DNA from: Flavobacterium anhuiense
GTDB lineage: Bacteria; Bacteroidota; Bacteroidia; Flavobacteriales; Flavobacteriaceae
Reading direction: 5' to 3'
Assembly: GCF_900101855.1 (NCBI RefSeq)
Contig: NZ_FMVC01000007.1
Span: 266,345-330,344 of the forward strand
Length of the DNA stretch: 64,000 nucleotides
A program made the translations under genes and the position numbers. The notes beneath the pieces were generated by a model, which did not search any database, had not been told where the DNA came from, and saw only the letters and a list, made by a program, of their open reading frames with translations. Shown here one piece after another: positions 34,303 through 43,078 of this stretch. Position 1 is the stretch's first letter; every line of letters begins with the position of its first letter.

Positions 34303-37300
34303 ATGTTTACAAACCAAACAAACAAATCGTTTAAATGGTGTTTACTGGTATCTTTTTTACTGATAAATATCGTGATGCACGCACAAGAACGAAAAGTGAC
34401 TGGAAAAATAACTTCTAGTGAAGATTTACTTGGACTTCCTGGTGCCAATGTTTACATCAAAAATTCTTCTGTAGGCGCTTCTGCCGATATGGACGGAAAT
34501 TATACTGTGATTGTAGGAGAAAAAAATGCTGTCTTAGTTTTCAATTTCGTCGGATTTCAAACGGTTGAAGTTCCAGTTGGAACCAAAAGCGTAATCAATG
34601 TAAGCTTAAAACCAGATACAAAAGCACTAGACGAAGTTATCGTAGTAGGTTACGGAACACGTAAAAAGAGCGACATAACAGGTTCTGTATCTTCTGTTAC
34701 AGCAAAAGAACTGACTGCTTTTCCTCTTTTAAATGCTGAGCAGGCTTTACAAGGTCGTGCTGCGGGTGTTTCGGTAATGACCAATAACGGTGGTGAACCT
34801 GGAGCTCCTGTAAAAATCAGAGTTCGTGGAGGAACTTCAATTAATGCAAGTGGAGATGCTCTGATTGTTGTGGACGGTTTTGCAGGCGTTTCTATGCCAG
34901 CACCGCAGGACATTGCTTCTATTGAGGTTTTAAAAGATGCATCTGCAACTGCTATTTACGGATCAAGAGGTTCTAACGGGGTTATTATGGTAACGACAAA
35001 AAAAGGAAAACCAGGAAAACCAGTAATTGAGTTTAGCAATTCGACTTCTGTCCAATCGGTAAATAACAAATTGCATTTATTAAATGCAGACCAGTTTGCA
35101 GCTTACAGAAAAAGTTTTACAACGCATACTCAAGGTCCAGCAAATACAGATTGGCAAGATGTAATTTATCGTGATGGAATGATTTCGAATTCACAATTGT
35201 CTTTTTCTGGCGGATCTGAAAATATAAGATATTATGTTTCTGGAACGTATTTCAATCAAAATGGTGTTGTAATCAATTCAGGAATTGACAAATACACAAT
35301 CGTAGGAAATCTTGAAGCTGATTTATCTCCAAAATTCAAAGTGGGCTTAAACACTTTTACAAGCAAACAGAACAAAGAAGGAATTGTAAGCCAGACTAGC
35401 GCTGGAGGAACTGGAGCTGCGGGTGTTATCGCATCGGCGTATCGCTTTATGCCTGATAAAGGAATTTATAATGCTGACGGAACTTACACGACAACAGCTC
35501 CAATTGGTGATGATATTGATAATCCGTACGCAACTGCAATGGAAAATATCTTGGAAACCGTTTCTGTTACAAACCGAAACAATTTCTTTGCACAGTATCA
35601 AATTACAAAAGATCTAGATTTTAAAACCACTTTAGGTTTAACCGATAGTAATTCGCAAACTGGGAGATTTATTCCTTCAACTTTAATTGCCGGAAAAAAC
35701 ATCAAAGGAGAAGCTTCTGTAAACAATACACGATTTTCTTCTTTCCTAACAGAGAATTATTTGACTTTCAAACGTGAAATTATCGACAAAGGAATGCTGA
35801 CGGTTTTGGGAGGATATTCATATCAAAAAAACAAAAACGAAAATTCGTATGCCGCTTCAAGAGGTTTTTTAACGAATACCAATTCGTATAGAAATTTAGG
35901 AGCAGGAACAGTTTTCTTAAAACCGGATTCTGGCTTATCTGAAACGGAATTAATCTCTGCTTTCGGAAGGTTGAATTTTGATTATGCTGATAAATATTTA
36001 CTGACCTTCACAGCAAGACGAGACGGCTCTTCTAGCTTTAGTAAAAACTACAAATACGGAACTTTCCCTTCTGGAGCAATTGGATGGAACATTAGCAAAG
36101 AAAACTTCTTAAAAGACAATAAAACGGTTTCAAACTTAAAATTAAGAGCAAGTTACGGAGCAACAGGAAATCCTTCAATTGGTGCCTACTCTACTCTTTC
36201 TAGATTCTCTGAAATCTATTATGTAAGCGGTGACGTGATTACCAATGCGGTTCAGTTGACTTCATTAGATAATCCGAATTTAAAATGGGAAACGTCTTAT
36301 CAGCAAGATTACGGAATTGATTTAGGTTTGTTTGACAATAGAATCAGCATAACGGCGGATTATTATAAAACAATTACCAAAGATTTGTTGTTCAACAGAC
36401 CACTTCCTGGAATTTCTGGAATTGCTTCTCAGCTTCAAAACGTAGGTGAATTAGAAAATAAAGGATGGGAATTGGGTATTAACACTAGAAATTTCATTGG
36501 TGCAGATTTTACTTGGTCAACCAACTTTAATATTTCTTCAAACAAAAATAAAGTATTAAAATTAGCCGATAATAAAGATCTTTTAATCAACTCTGCGCCT
36601 GGGCATTTCTTAGCGACTGAGTCACAGATTTTAAGAGTTGGACAGCCGGTTGGCTCTTTCTTCGGATTTATTTATGATGGTGTAATTCAACAAGGAGAAA
36701 CGGTATTACCAGGAAACTTTGAAACGGCTCCTGGAGGAGAAAAATTCAGAGATTACAATGGCGACGGAAAACTAGATTCTCAGGATAAGACCATCATTGG
36801 AAACCCAAATCCAGATTTCATCTTCGGATTTAACAATGATTTCACCTATAAAAATCTTGATTTGAATATCTTCTTTCAAGGTTCGCAAGGAAATCAAATC
36901 CTAAACTATACTCTGATGGAATTGGCTTCTGGAAACAACAATGCTACAACTGAAGTTTTAGATGCTTGGACACCAACTAATACGGATACAAATGTTCCTG
37001 CAAATGCGGCTAGAACCAAAAGAATTACTTCAAGATTTGTTTATGATGGAAGTTATATTCGCTTAAAAAACATCTCTATCGGATATAGCTTAGATGAAAA
37101 AATTGTGTCAAAAATAGGCCTAAGCAAAGTTCGTTTTTACATCAGCGCGCAAAACCTTTGGACGATTACAGATTATCCAGGTACAGATCCTGAAACGAAT
37201 TACTTAAATGACACCAACTCAAGAAGTAATACCAATTTAGGATTGGATTATGGAGGATATCCAAACGTAAGAACATTTACAGCAGGATTCAATTTAAAAT

Positions 37301-37305
37301 TTTAA
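34303..37305 (+). CDS. SusC/RagA-family TonB-dependent receptor (no STN domain)
   Basis: This 1000-residue receptor has a signal peptide (about 1-28, ending VMHAQ), a carboxypeptidase-regulatory-like domain (about 30-112, KVTGKITSSEDLLGLPGANV), the TonB-box-like region DEVIVVGYGTRKKSDITGSV (about 110-129), a plug (to about 240, YGSRGSNGVIMVTTKKG) and a barrel ending RTFTAGFNLKF. It imports the glycan of this PUL. Unlike the receptor at 255-3539 it has no STN domain, which fits control by the adjacent HTCS rather than by a sigma/anti-sigma pair. The start at 34303 gives the signal peptide; the ATG at 34299 is in another frame. Confidence 0.96.
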   Translation: MFTNQTNKSFKWCLLVSFLLINIVMHAQERKVTGKITSSEDLLGLPGANVYIKNSSVGASADMDGNYTVIVGEKNAVLVFNFVGFQTVEVPVGTKSVINVSLKPDTKALDEVIVVGYGTRKKSDITGSVSSVTAKELTAFPLLNAEQALQGRAAGVSVMTNNGGEPGAPVKIRVRGGTSINASGDALIVVDGFAGVSMPAPQDIASIEVLKDASATAIYGSRGSNGVIMVTTKKGKPGKPVIEFSNSTSVQSVNNKLHLLNADQFAAYRKSFTTHTQGPANTDWQDVIYRDGMISNSQLSFSGGSENIRYYVSGTYFNQNGVVINSGIDKYTIVGNLEADLSPKFKVGLNTFTSKQNKEGIVSQTSAGGTGAAGVIASAYRFMPDKGIYNADGTYTTTAPIGDDIDNPYATAMENILETVSVTNRNNFFAQYQITKDLDFKTTLGLTDSNSQTGRFIPSTLIAGKNIKGEASVNNTRFSSFLTENYLTFKREIIDKGMLTVLGGYSYQKNKNENSYAASRGFLTNTNSYRNLGAGTVFLKPDSGLSETELISAFGRLNFDYADKYLLTFTARRDGSSSFSKNYKYGTFPSGAIGWNISKENFLKDNKTVSNLKLRASYGATGNPSIGAYSTLSRFSEIYYVSGDVITNAVQLTSLDNPNLKWETSYQQDYGIDLGLFDNRISITADYYKTITKDLLFNRPLPGISGIASQLQNVGELENKGWELGINTRNFIGADFTWSTNFNISSNKNKVLKLADNKDLLINSAPGHFLATESQILRVGQPVGSFFGFIYDGVIQQGETVLPGNFETAPGGEKFRDYNGDGKLDSQDKTIIGNPNPDFIFGFNNDFTYKNLDLNIFFQGSQGNQILNYTLMELASGNNNATTEVLDAWTPTNTDTNVPANAARTKRITSRFVYDGSYIRLKNISIGYSLDEKIVSKIGLSKVRFYISAQNLWTITDYPGTDPETNYLNDTNSRSNTNLGLDYGGYPNVRTFTAGFNLKF

Positions 37306-37332
37306 TCTAATAACCTATTTGGATCTAATAAC

Positions 37333-37477
37333 TTAACACATAGAAACATAGATTTTATGTGTTAAAAAAAGAATACAAAAAGAAACATGGTTTCTTACAC
37401 ATAGCTCACTATGTGTATTTTAAATAAGTGAAACGCCTTTTTTAAGAGTTTTAAATCTATGCTTCTATGTGTTAAAA
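37333..37477. repeat. 145-bp ACACATAG-word palindromic repeat, copy B
   Basis: Terminal inverted repeats: TTAACACATAGAAACATAGA (37333 on, 23 bp) and the inverted TCTATGCTTCTATGTGTTAA ending at 37475. The centre holds a perfect hairpin, ACACATAGCTCACTATGTGT (37397-37416), followed by AGTGAAACGCCTTT. It shares order and words with 4561-4708, in opposite orientation. It occupies most of the 206-base gap between susC and susD, which are usually only a few bases apart. Confidence 0.87.
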
Positions 37478-37511
37478 TTAATTACATCCAATTAGCTCTA
37501 ATAAAAATACT

Positions 37512-39032
37512 ATGAAAAAATATATAGCTTTTCTTTGCTTCGGAACAATGGCGTTTTTCAGCTGTTCTGATCTGGAAGAAAAACCAGTAGGAATTATTCG
37601 TCCAGAGAACTTTTTCAACAATACAGACGATTTGCAAGCTGCTGTAAATGGAGCTTTCGCTAATATTGCCCACAATAATTATTGGGGAAGAGAATTTACA
37701 ATTGCCCTTATGCTTCGTGATGATATGGCTGACATCGGCGATAGAACCACTCAGGCTGCACGTATTGACGTAAACGACATGTCGATGAATGACACCAATG
37801 CACTTGTAGCTAACTTTTGGCCACAATCTTATGTAATTATTACCGCGGCAAATCAAGCCATTGAAGGTGCTAAAAAAACACCTGGAGATCCAGCAAAAGT
37901 AAATGCCATTGTGGCTCAGGCGTATTTTGCAAGAGCTTTTGCCTACTATCATTTAGTGCGCCTATTTGGAGATATTCCTTATGTTGATTTTGTTGTAAAT
38001 GATGTGAATCAAGTAAATTCTCTTAGCAAAACAAAAGAGGCAGACGTTTACCCAAAAATCATTGCCGATTTGGAATTTGCCAAACAATGGCTAGATGACA
38101 AACCAAAAGTAAAAGCTGTTCCTGGAAAAGGTACTGCTGCAGGGTATTTGGCTTCTGTTTACCTGACTTTAGGAAATTTTCAAAAAGCGTACGACGAAGC
38201 CAAATTTGTTATTACAAACGAAGCCAAATTTGGTTTAGGTCTTGATGCTGATTTTCAGGATTTATTCAATGCTACCAAAACAGCTTCTTTAAAAGAACCT
38301 TTATTTACAATTGACTTTAACAACTTGACTTCTGGAAATTACGGTCAAGATTATACCGCGTTTTTTACAGGATCGTTAAAAGATGATAGTTATAGTTACG
38401 GACAAGGATTTTCTGTTGCTGTTCCGTCATTAAAAGTATTCAATACTTGGGATCAGAGAGATTATAGAAGAGCCGTAAGTTTTGATACCATTATCAGAAA
38501 GAAAACAGGTCCAGGCGGATCGCTTCAGGTTTATCCTTCAAGCGACAATGAAAAAGCGCCACGTCCACATATTGCTAAATATTTCCGTTTTCCGGGGAAA
38601 GCTGGAGCGAATGGAAGAACTTCTCAGCACAATTACATTACAATGCGTTTCGCAGAAGTTTTACTAACTGCAGCTGAAGCTTTAAACGAAATTAATCCCG
38701 GAACAACTGAAGCTGATGGTTACGTGAATCGCGTTCGTGCAAGAGCGAGAAATAAAGCTGGAAAACTGGTTTCGTTTCCGGCAAATGTAACGCCAGGACT
38801 TTCTCAAACCGATTTCAGAAAAATGGTTATTGACGAAAGAAGACTAGAATTGGCGTTTGAATATGTGAGATGGTACGACATCAAAAGGCTTAAAATCGGA
38901 CCAGAAGTATTTGGACCAAATGGTTTAGAACCACATGCCAATTTTGATCCAAACAGAGATTATTTATGGCCGTTGCCTGGAACAGAACTGGCTATTAATC
39001 CGAATCTCAAACCAAATAATCCTGGTTATTAA
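37512..39032 (+). CDS. SusD/RagB-family glycan-binding lipoprotein
   Basis: This 506-residue protein has a lipoprotein signal (MKKYIAFLCFGTMAFFSCSD, Cys about 18) and the all-helical SusD fold: the N-terminal SusD-like part (DLQAAVNGAFANIAHNNYWG), TPR-like helices (YFARAFAYYHLVRLFGDIPY, about 140-159) and the C-terminal signature (RMVIDERRLELAFEYVRWYD, about 437-456; LWPLPGTELAINPNL near the end). It binds the polysaccharide at the cell surface with the SusC at 34303. Length is typical. Confidence 0.96.
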   Translation: MKKYIAFLCFGTMAFFSCSDLEEKPVGIIRPENFFNNTDDLQAAVNGAFANIAHNNYWGREFTIALMLRDDMADIGDRTTQAARIDVNDMSMNDTNALVANFWPQSYVIITAANQAIEGAKKTPGDPAKVNAIVAQAYFARAFAYYHLVRLFGDIPYVDFVVNDVNQVNSLSKTKEADVYPKIIADLEFAKQWLDDKPKVKAVPGKGTAAGYLASVYLTLGNFQKAYDEAKFVITNEAKFGLGLDADFQDLFNATKTASLKEPLFTIDFNNLTSGNYGQDYTAFFTGSLKDDSYSYGQGFSVAVPSLKVFNTWDQRDYRRAVSFDTIIRKKTGPGGSLQVYPSSDNEKAPRPHIAKYFRFPGKAGANGRTSQHNYITMRFAEVLLTAAEALNEINPGTTEADGYVNRVRARARNKAGKLVSFPANVTPGLSQTDFRKMVIDERRLELAFEYVRWYDIKRLKIGPEVFGPNGLEPHANFDPNRDYLWPLPGTELAINPNLKPNNPGY

Positions 39033-39048
39033 ATCAGCACAATTAGTA

Positions 39049-39270
39049 TTGAACACGGATGAAACGGATTCGCTATCGGGAGCTGATTTAAACGTTTTTT
39101 TTTAAGTTACGATTAATTGGTTTCCGCAGATTTAACAATTTGAGCAGATTAAATTAAAAACATTTTTAATCTGCAGGAGACAAAAAAATCTGCAAATCTG
39201 CAAAATCTGCGAGAGAAAAAGTTTAGATCAACATCTTCGCGATAATGAATCCGTACAATCCGCGTCTAAC
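39049..39270. repeat. Nested palindrome: CACGGAT-word arms around a CAGATTT-word palindrome
   Basis: Outer arms: TTGAACACGGATGAAACGGA (39049 on) and GAATCCGTACAATCCGCGTC (39247 on), inverted copies of each other. Inner arms: CGCAGATTTAACAATTTGAG and on (39125-39150), against AATCTGCAAATCTGCAAAAT and on (39187-39215). Near the outer left arm is CGCTATCGGG, half of the CCCGATAGCTATCGGG palindrome. It fills the 278-base gap between susD and the GH88 gene. Confidence 0.78.
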
Positions 39271-39310
39271 ATTTTAGTATAGAAACTAAAAATAAAGATT
39301 AATTAGTAAT

Positions 39311-40483
39311 ATGAATAAAATTAGTTTCATTTTAATCCTTGGGTTTGCATCGCTGGCAACAGCTTGCAAATCTGGGGTTAAACCTCAAACAAAAAGCACA
39401 ACAGAGGCAAATAATCTACTCGAAACGCGTTACAAAATGCTTTTGGATTATCCAGTAGATTCCATGTCAATGCCGAGAAGCATGAATACCAAAACTCTCG
39501 AAATTCGCAAAGTGCCCTCGAGAGACTGGACAAGCGGTTTTTTTGCTGGAAATCTTTGGCAATTGTACCGATTGAAAGGCGATTCAAAATATAAGGAACA
39601 AGCTCAAAAATGGACTCCTTTCAGCAAAAAGGAAAGTGTCAACAGCAATTCGCATGACGTAGGTTTTAAAGTGTTTTGCAGTTTTGGAGAAGCGCTGAAA
39701 GTGGAAAACAAGAAAGAATATGAAGCGGTAATTGTAAAAGGCGCCGAAACTTTATGCAAAAGGTTCAACCCAAAAGTGGGCGCGATTCGTTCTTGGGATT
39801 TCAACAAAGAAATTTGGGATTATCCAGTTATCATTGATAATATGATGAATCTGGAATTGCTTTTTGAAGCATCCAAAATATCAGGAAATCCAAAATATCG
39901 TGACGTTGCGATTCAACATGCTAATACCACTTTAAAAAATCAGTTTAGAGCAGACAATTCCTGCTATCATGTTATTGATTATAATCCAACAACAGGCGAA
40001 GTTAGAAAGAAAACGACTCTTCAAGGATACAATGATGATTCGGTTTGGGCTCGCGGTCAGGCTTGGGCAGTTTACGGATTCACGATGTCATATCGATATA
40101 CAAAAGATCCAGCATACTTAAAGCAAGCCGAAGGAACAGCGAAGTTTTTTATGACGAATAAAAACCTGCCAGAAGACGGAATTCCGTATTGGGATTTTAA
40201 AGATCCTAGCATTCCAAATTCGGCAAGAGATGTTTCTGCAGCAATGGTGATTGCGTCTGCCCTATACGAATTGTATGGTTACACAAAAAATGACAGTTAT
40301 TTGGCTTTTGCCGATAAACTGATGACTTCAGTACAAACGGATAAATATATTTTAGATGCTAAAATCAAAGCACCTTTCTTATTTAATCACAGTACTGGAA
40401 ACTGGCCAAAACATGACGAAATTGACGAACCAATAATTTACGCCGATTATTATTTTCTGGAAGCACTTCTTAGAAGAAAGTAA
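39311..40483 (+). CDS. GH88 unsaturated glucuronyl hydrolase, lipoprotein
   Basis: This 390-residue enzyme has a lipobox (SLATAC, Cys about 19) and an (alpha/alpha)6 barrel of the GH88 family. The two family aspartates are visible: NSHDVGFKVFCSFG (about 115) and YPVIIDNMMNLELLF (about 175). RDWTSGFFAGNLWQLY and DDSVWARGQAWAVYGF are also diagnostic. GH88 enzymes hydrate the 4,5-double bond of unsaturated uronic acid left by lyases and free a keto-acid that enters uronate catabolism. This implies a lyase acts upstream; the beta-helix protein at 28240 is the only candidate in the window. It is next to two GH2 genes. Confidence 0.93.
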   Translation: MNKISFILILGFASLATACKSGVKPQTKSTTEANNLLETRYKMLLDYPVDSMSMPRSMNTKTLEIRKVPSRDWTSGFFAGNLWQLYRLKGDSKYKEQAQKWTPFSKKESVNSNSHDVGFKVFCSFGEALKVENKKEYEAVIVKGAETLCKRFNPKVGAIRSWDFNKEIWDYPVIIDNMMNLELLFEASKISGNPKYRDVAIQHANTTLKNQFRADNSCYHVIDYNPTTGEVRKKTTLQGYNDDSVWARGQAWAVYGFTMSYRYTKDPAYLKQAEGTAKFFMTNKNLPEDGIPYWDFKDPSIPNSARDVSAAMVIASALYELYGYTKNDSYLAFADKLMTSVQTDKYILDAKIKAPFLFNHSTGNWPKHDEIDEPIIYADYYFLEALLRRK

Positions 40484-40516
40484 CAAAGGGACAAAGTTAC
40501 AAAGGTGCAAAGGTTC
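40481..40516. repeat. Single arm of a GACAAAG-word repeat
   Basis: AACAAAGGGACAAAGTTACA runs into AAGGTGCAAAGGTTC; the stop codon of the GH88 gene forms its first bases. The inverted version of the same words (AACTTTGTCCCTCTGTCACT) occurs at about 51289-51310. Only one arm is present here. Confidence 0.5.
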
Positions 40517-40545
40517 TCTGCCTTTAAACCTAAAAAAGCCTTATT

Positions 40546-42957
40546 ATGAATAAATTACACTTTAATACATTTTCAATTTTTGCACTTTTTGTTTTGTTTC
40601 AGATTTGTCTGAGCAGTTTTGCTCAGACAAAGATGAACATTAACGACAATTGGCTTTATTTAGAAAATGATACTCAAAAATTAAACGAAGCGCAAAAAGC
40701 TTCCAACTGGACTTCTTTAAATTTACCGCATACTTGGAATGCCGAAGATGCAACCGACTTAAATCCAGGTTACCGACGCGATGCAAGCTGGTATCAAAAA
40801 AAATTAAATATTCCGCAAATCGATAAAAACAGAGTTTACTCTTTATACTTTGAAGGCTCGAATGTAACCACAAAAGTATATGTCAACGGAAAAGAAGCGG
40901 GATCGCATATTGGCGGTTATATTGGTTTTTCTATTGATATTACGAATTTCATAAAAGAAGGAAACAACGATATTTTTGCTCGTGTGGATAATAGTTATGA
41001 TATCGAAATTATTCCGTCTCAAAAAAGCGATTTCTTCATTTATGGAGGAATCACGCGCGACGTCTGGCTAGTTTCGAAATACAAAAATCATATCGAAAAT
41101 ATAAAAATTACAACTCCTGAAGTTTCTGCTAAAAAAGCTTCTCTACAAGTTGTTTCTTCTTTTGTAAATCCTGACAATTCAAAGGACTTATCTTTAACTG
41201 TAACGCTTAAAAATCCGAAAGGGAAAAAAGTAGCGAGCAAAACCGTTTTGGTTACAGATAGAACTTCAACAATCACTTTTGAAAACATCAAAAACCCCGA
41301 ACTTTGGGATACTGAAAAACCAAATCTATACAGACTTTCTGCTGTTTTATCAGAAAAAAATCAGATTAAAGACAGTATTTCAGAAAAAGTTGGCTTCAGA
41401 TGGTTTGAATTTAAAGATCATGGCCCTTTTTATTTGAATGGAAAACGTTTATTGATTCGCGGAACGCATCGACATGAGGAACAAGCTGGTGTTGGAGCCG
41501 CTATGAGCAACGAACAGCACTGGGCAGATATGAAATCGATCAAAGAAATGGGAGCCAATTTTGTTCGTTTAGCACATTATCCTCAAGATCCGGAAGTTTA
41601 TAGAGCCTGTGACGAACTTGGACTTTTGGTGTGGGATGAATTGCCGTGGTGTCGCGGCGGAATTGGAAATGACGTTTGGAAAACCAATACCAAAAATATG
41701 CTGGCAGAAATTATCAATCAAAATTACAATCATCCAAGTATTATTATCTGGTCTTTAGGCAATGAAATCAATTGGCTTCCTGATTTTCCTGATGGCGATA
41801 ACGATAAGAAAACGAATGAATTTTTAACGGAATTAAACGACATCGCCCATAAAATGGATCCAACCCGCAAAACCGCTATCAGAAAATATTACGAGGGCTC
41901 GCATATTGTAGATGTATTCTCTCCTTCTATCTGGTCTGGATGGTATTCTGGAAGCTATAAAAGCTACCAAAAAGCGATTGATGTTTATAAGAAAGAATAC
42001 AAACATTTTATTCATGCTGAATATGGCGGAGATAGTCATGTTGGACGTCATAGCGAAAACCCAATTACAGGTGAAAATGTAATAAAAGCCGAAGGTTGGG
42101 AAGAAGCGATTGTTCAGACCAAAGTAGCTAACATTGCACAAATTGGCGATTGGAGCGAAAACTATATCGTTGATTTATTTGACTGGCATTTGCATATATC
42201 CGAGAATGACCCAACGTTTGTGGGAAATATTCAATGGGCATTTAAGGATTTTGCAACGCCTTTGAGACCAGAAGACGATATTCCGTACATGAACCAAAAA
42301 GGATTGACAGACCGAAACGGAATTCCGAAAGATGCGTATTATGTTTTTAAAAGCTATTGGGCGACAGCACCGTTTGCTTATATTGAATCACACACTTGGA
42401 CTGAGCGCCAAGGTCCTGAAAACACACCGAGAACGATTAGCGTTTTCAGTAACTGCGAGAAAGTGACTTTTTTCCATAACGGGAAATCATTAGGAGAAAA
42501 ACAAAAGAATCTTTCTCTGTATCCTGCGAATGGATTAACTTGGGATGTCAATTTTACGAAAGGAGAAAATATTTTAGTTGCCGTCGGAAAAACAAAAGAA
42601 GGAAAAACGGTTTCTGATACATTGAAAGTGAATTATCGTTTCAATAAAAATGATACGGCGATTTCGCTGCAATTATCATCAGAAAAACTAAAAAACGGCA
42701 ATTATTTAGTTACCGCCATTGCAGTTGACAATAATAATTTACGCTGTCTGGATTATGAAGCGAGTGTTTATTTTCAATGTTTAAAAGGCGGAAAAACGCT
42801 AAAAAATCAAGGAACACCAACTGGAAGCGAATCGATAAGAATGGCAAACGGAAAGGCTTCTATCGAAGTAATTCCCGATGGTTCCGGTAATCCGATTGAA
42901 ATGACGGCATTAAATCAGAGCTTTAAAGGAGAATACTTGAAGATTCCAATTAATTAA
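40546..42957 (+). CDS. GH2-family glycosidase (beta-galactosidase/beta-glucuronidase type)
   Basis: This 803-residue protein has a signal peptide (about 1-27, ending SFAQ), an N-terminal sugar-binding jelly roll (about 30-185), an immunoglobulin-like domain (about 190-295) and a TIM-barrel. The acid/base Glu is in IIWSLGNEINW (about 405) and the nucleophile Glu in FIHAEYGGDSHVG (about 491). After the barrel, MNQKGLTDRNGIPKDAYYVF carries an N-x-K pattern often seen in GH2 enzymes that accept uronic acids, and two C-terminal beta domains follow. In a PUL with GH88 and a second GH2 it probably removes a terminal sugar from oligosaccharides in the periplasm. The exact specificity is open. Confidence 0.9.
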   Translation: MNKLHFNTFSIFALFVLFQICLSSFAQTKMNINDNWLYLENDTQKLNEAQKASNWTSLNLPHTWNAEDATDLNPGYRRDASWYQKKLNIPQIDKNRVYSLYFEGSNVTTKVYVNGKEAGSHIGGYIGFSIDITNFIKEGNNDIFARVDNSYDIEIIPSQKSDFFIYGGITRDVWLVSKYKNHIENIKITTPEVSAKKASLQVVSSFVNPDNSKDLSLTVTLKNPKGKKVASKTVLVTDRTSTITFENIKNPELWDTEKPNLYRLSAVLSEKNQIKDSISEKVGFRWFEFKDHGPFYLNGKRLLIRGTHRHEEQAGVGAAMSNEQHWADMKSIKEMGANFVRLAHYPQDPEVYRACDELGLLVWDELPWCRGGIGNDVWKTNTKNMLAEIINQNYNHPSIIIWSLGNEINWLPDFPDGDNDKKTNEFLTELNDIAHKMDPTRKTAIRKYYEGSHIVDVFSPSIWSGWYSGSYKSYQKAIDVYKKEYKHFIHAEYGGDSHVGRHSENPITGENVIKAEGWEEAIVQTKVANIAQIGDWSENYIVDLFDWHLHISENDPTFVGNIQWAFKDFATPLRPEDDIPYMNQKGLTDRNGIPKDAYYVFKSYWATAPFAYIESHTWTERQGPENTPRTISVFSNCEKVTFFHNGKSLGEKQKNLSLYPANGLTWDVNFTKGENILVAVGKTKEGKTVSDTLKVNYRFNKNDTAISLQLSSEKLKNGNYLVTAIAVDNNNLRCLDYEASVYFQCLKGGKTLKNQGTPTGSESIRMANGKASIEVIPDGSGNPIEMTALNQSFKGEYLKIPIN

Positions 42958-42958
42958 C

Positions 42959-43041
42959 TTAACCGCGAAGAGCGCAAAGGAAAAGTTCGCAAGGCACGCA
43001 AAGCCTTGCGAACTTTGCGAAAACTTAGCGTCTGCGGTTAA
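42959..43041. repeat. Compact CGCAAAG-word palindrome between the GH2 genes
   Basis: It opens TTAACCGCGAAGAGCGCAAA, closes AGCGTCTGCGGTTAAA, and the middle folds as AAGTTCGCAAGGC...GCCTTGCGAACTT. It starts one base after the stop codon of the first GH2 gene. At 83 bp it is the shortest complete member of this word family in the window. Confidence 0.85.
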
Positions 43042-43078
43042 AATATATTTCAGATTACAACAAAAATAATTTTACAAA

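Noticed and set aside
37482-37952. 156-codon open frame on the minus strand across the start of susD
   Set aside because: It lies wholly opposite a clear SusD coding sequence, has no recognisable domain and its Cys/Ile/Ser-rich translation is typical of an antisense frame.
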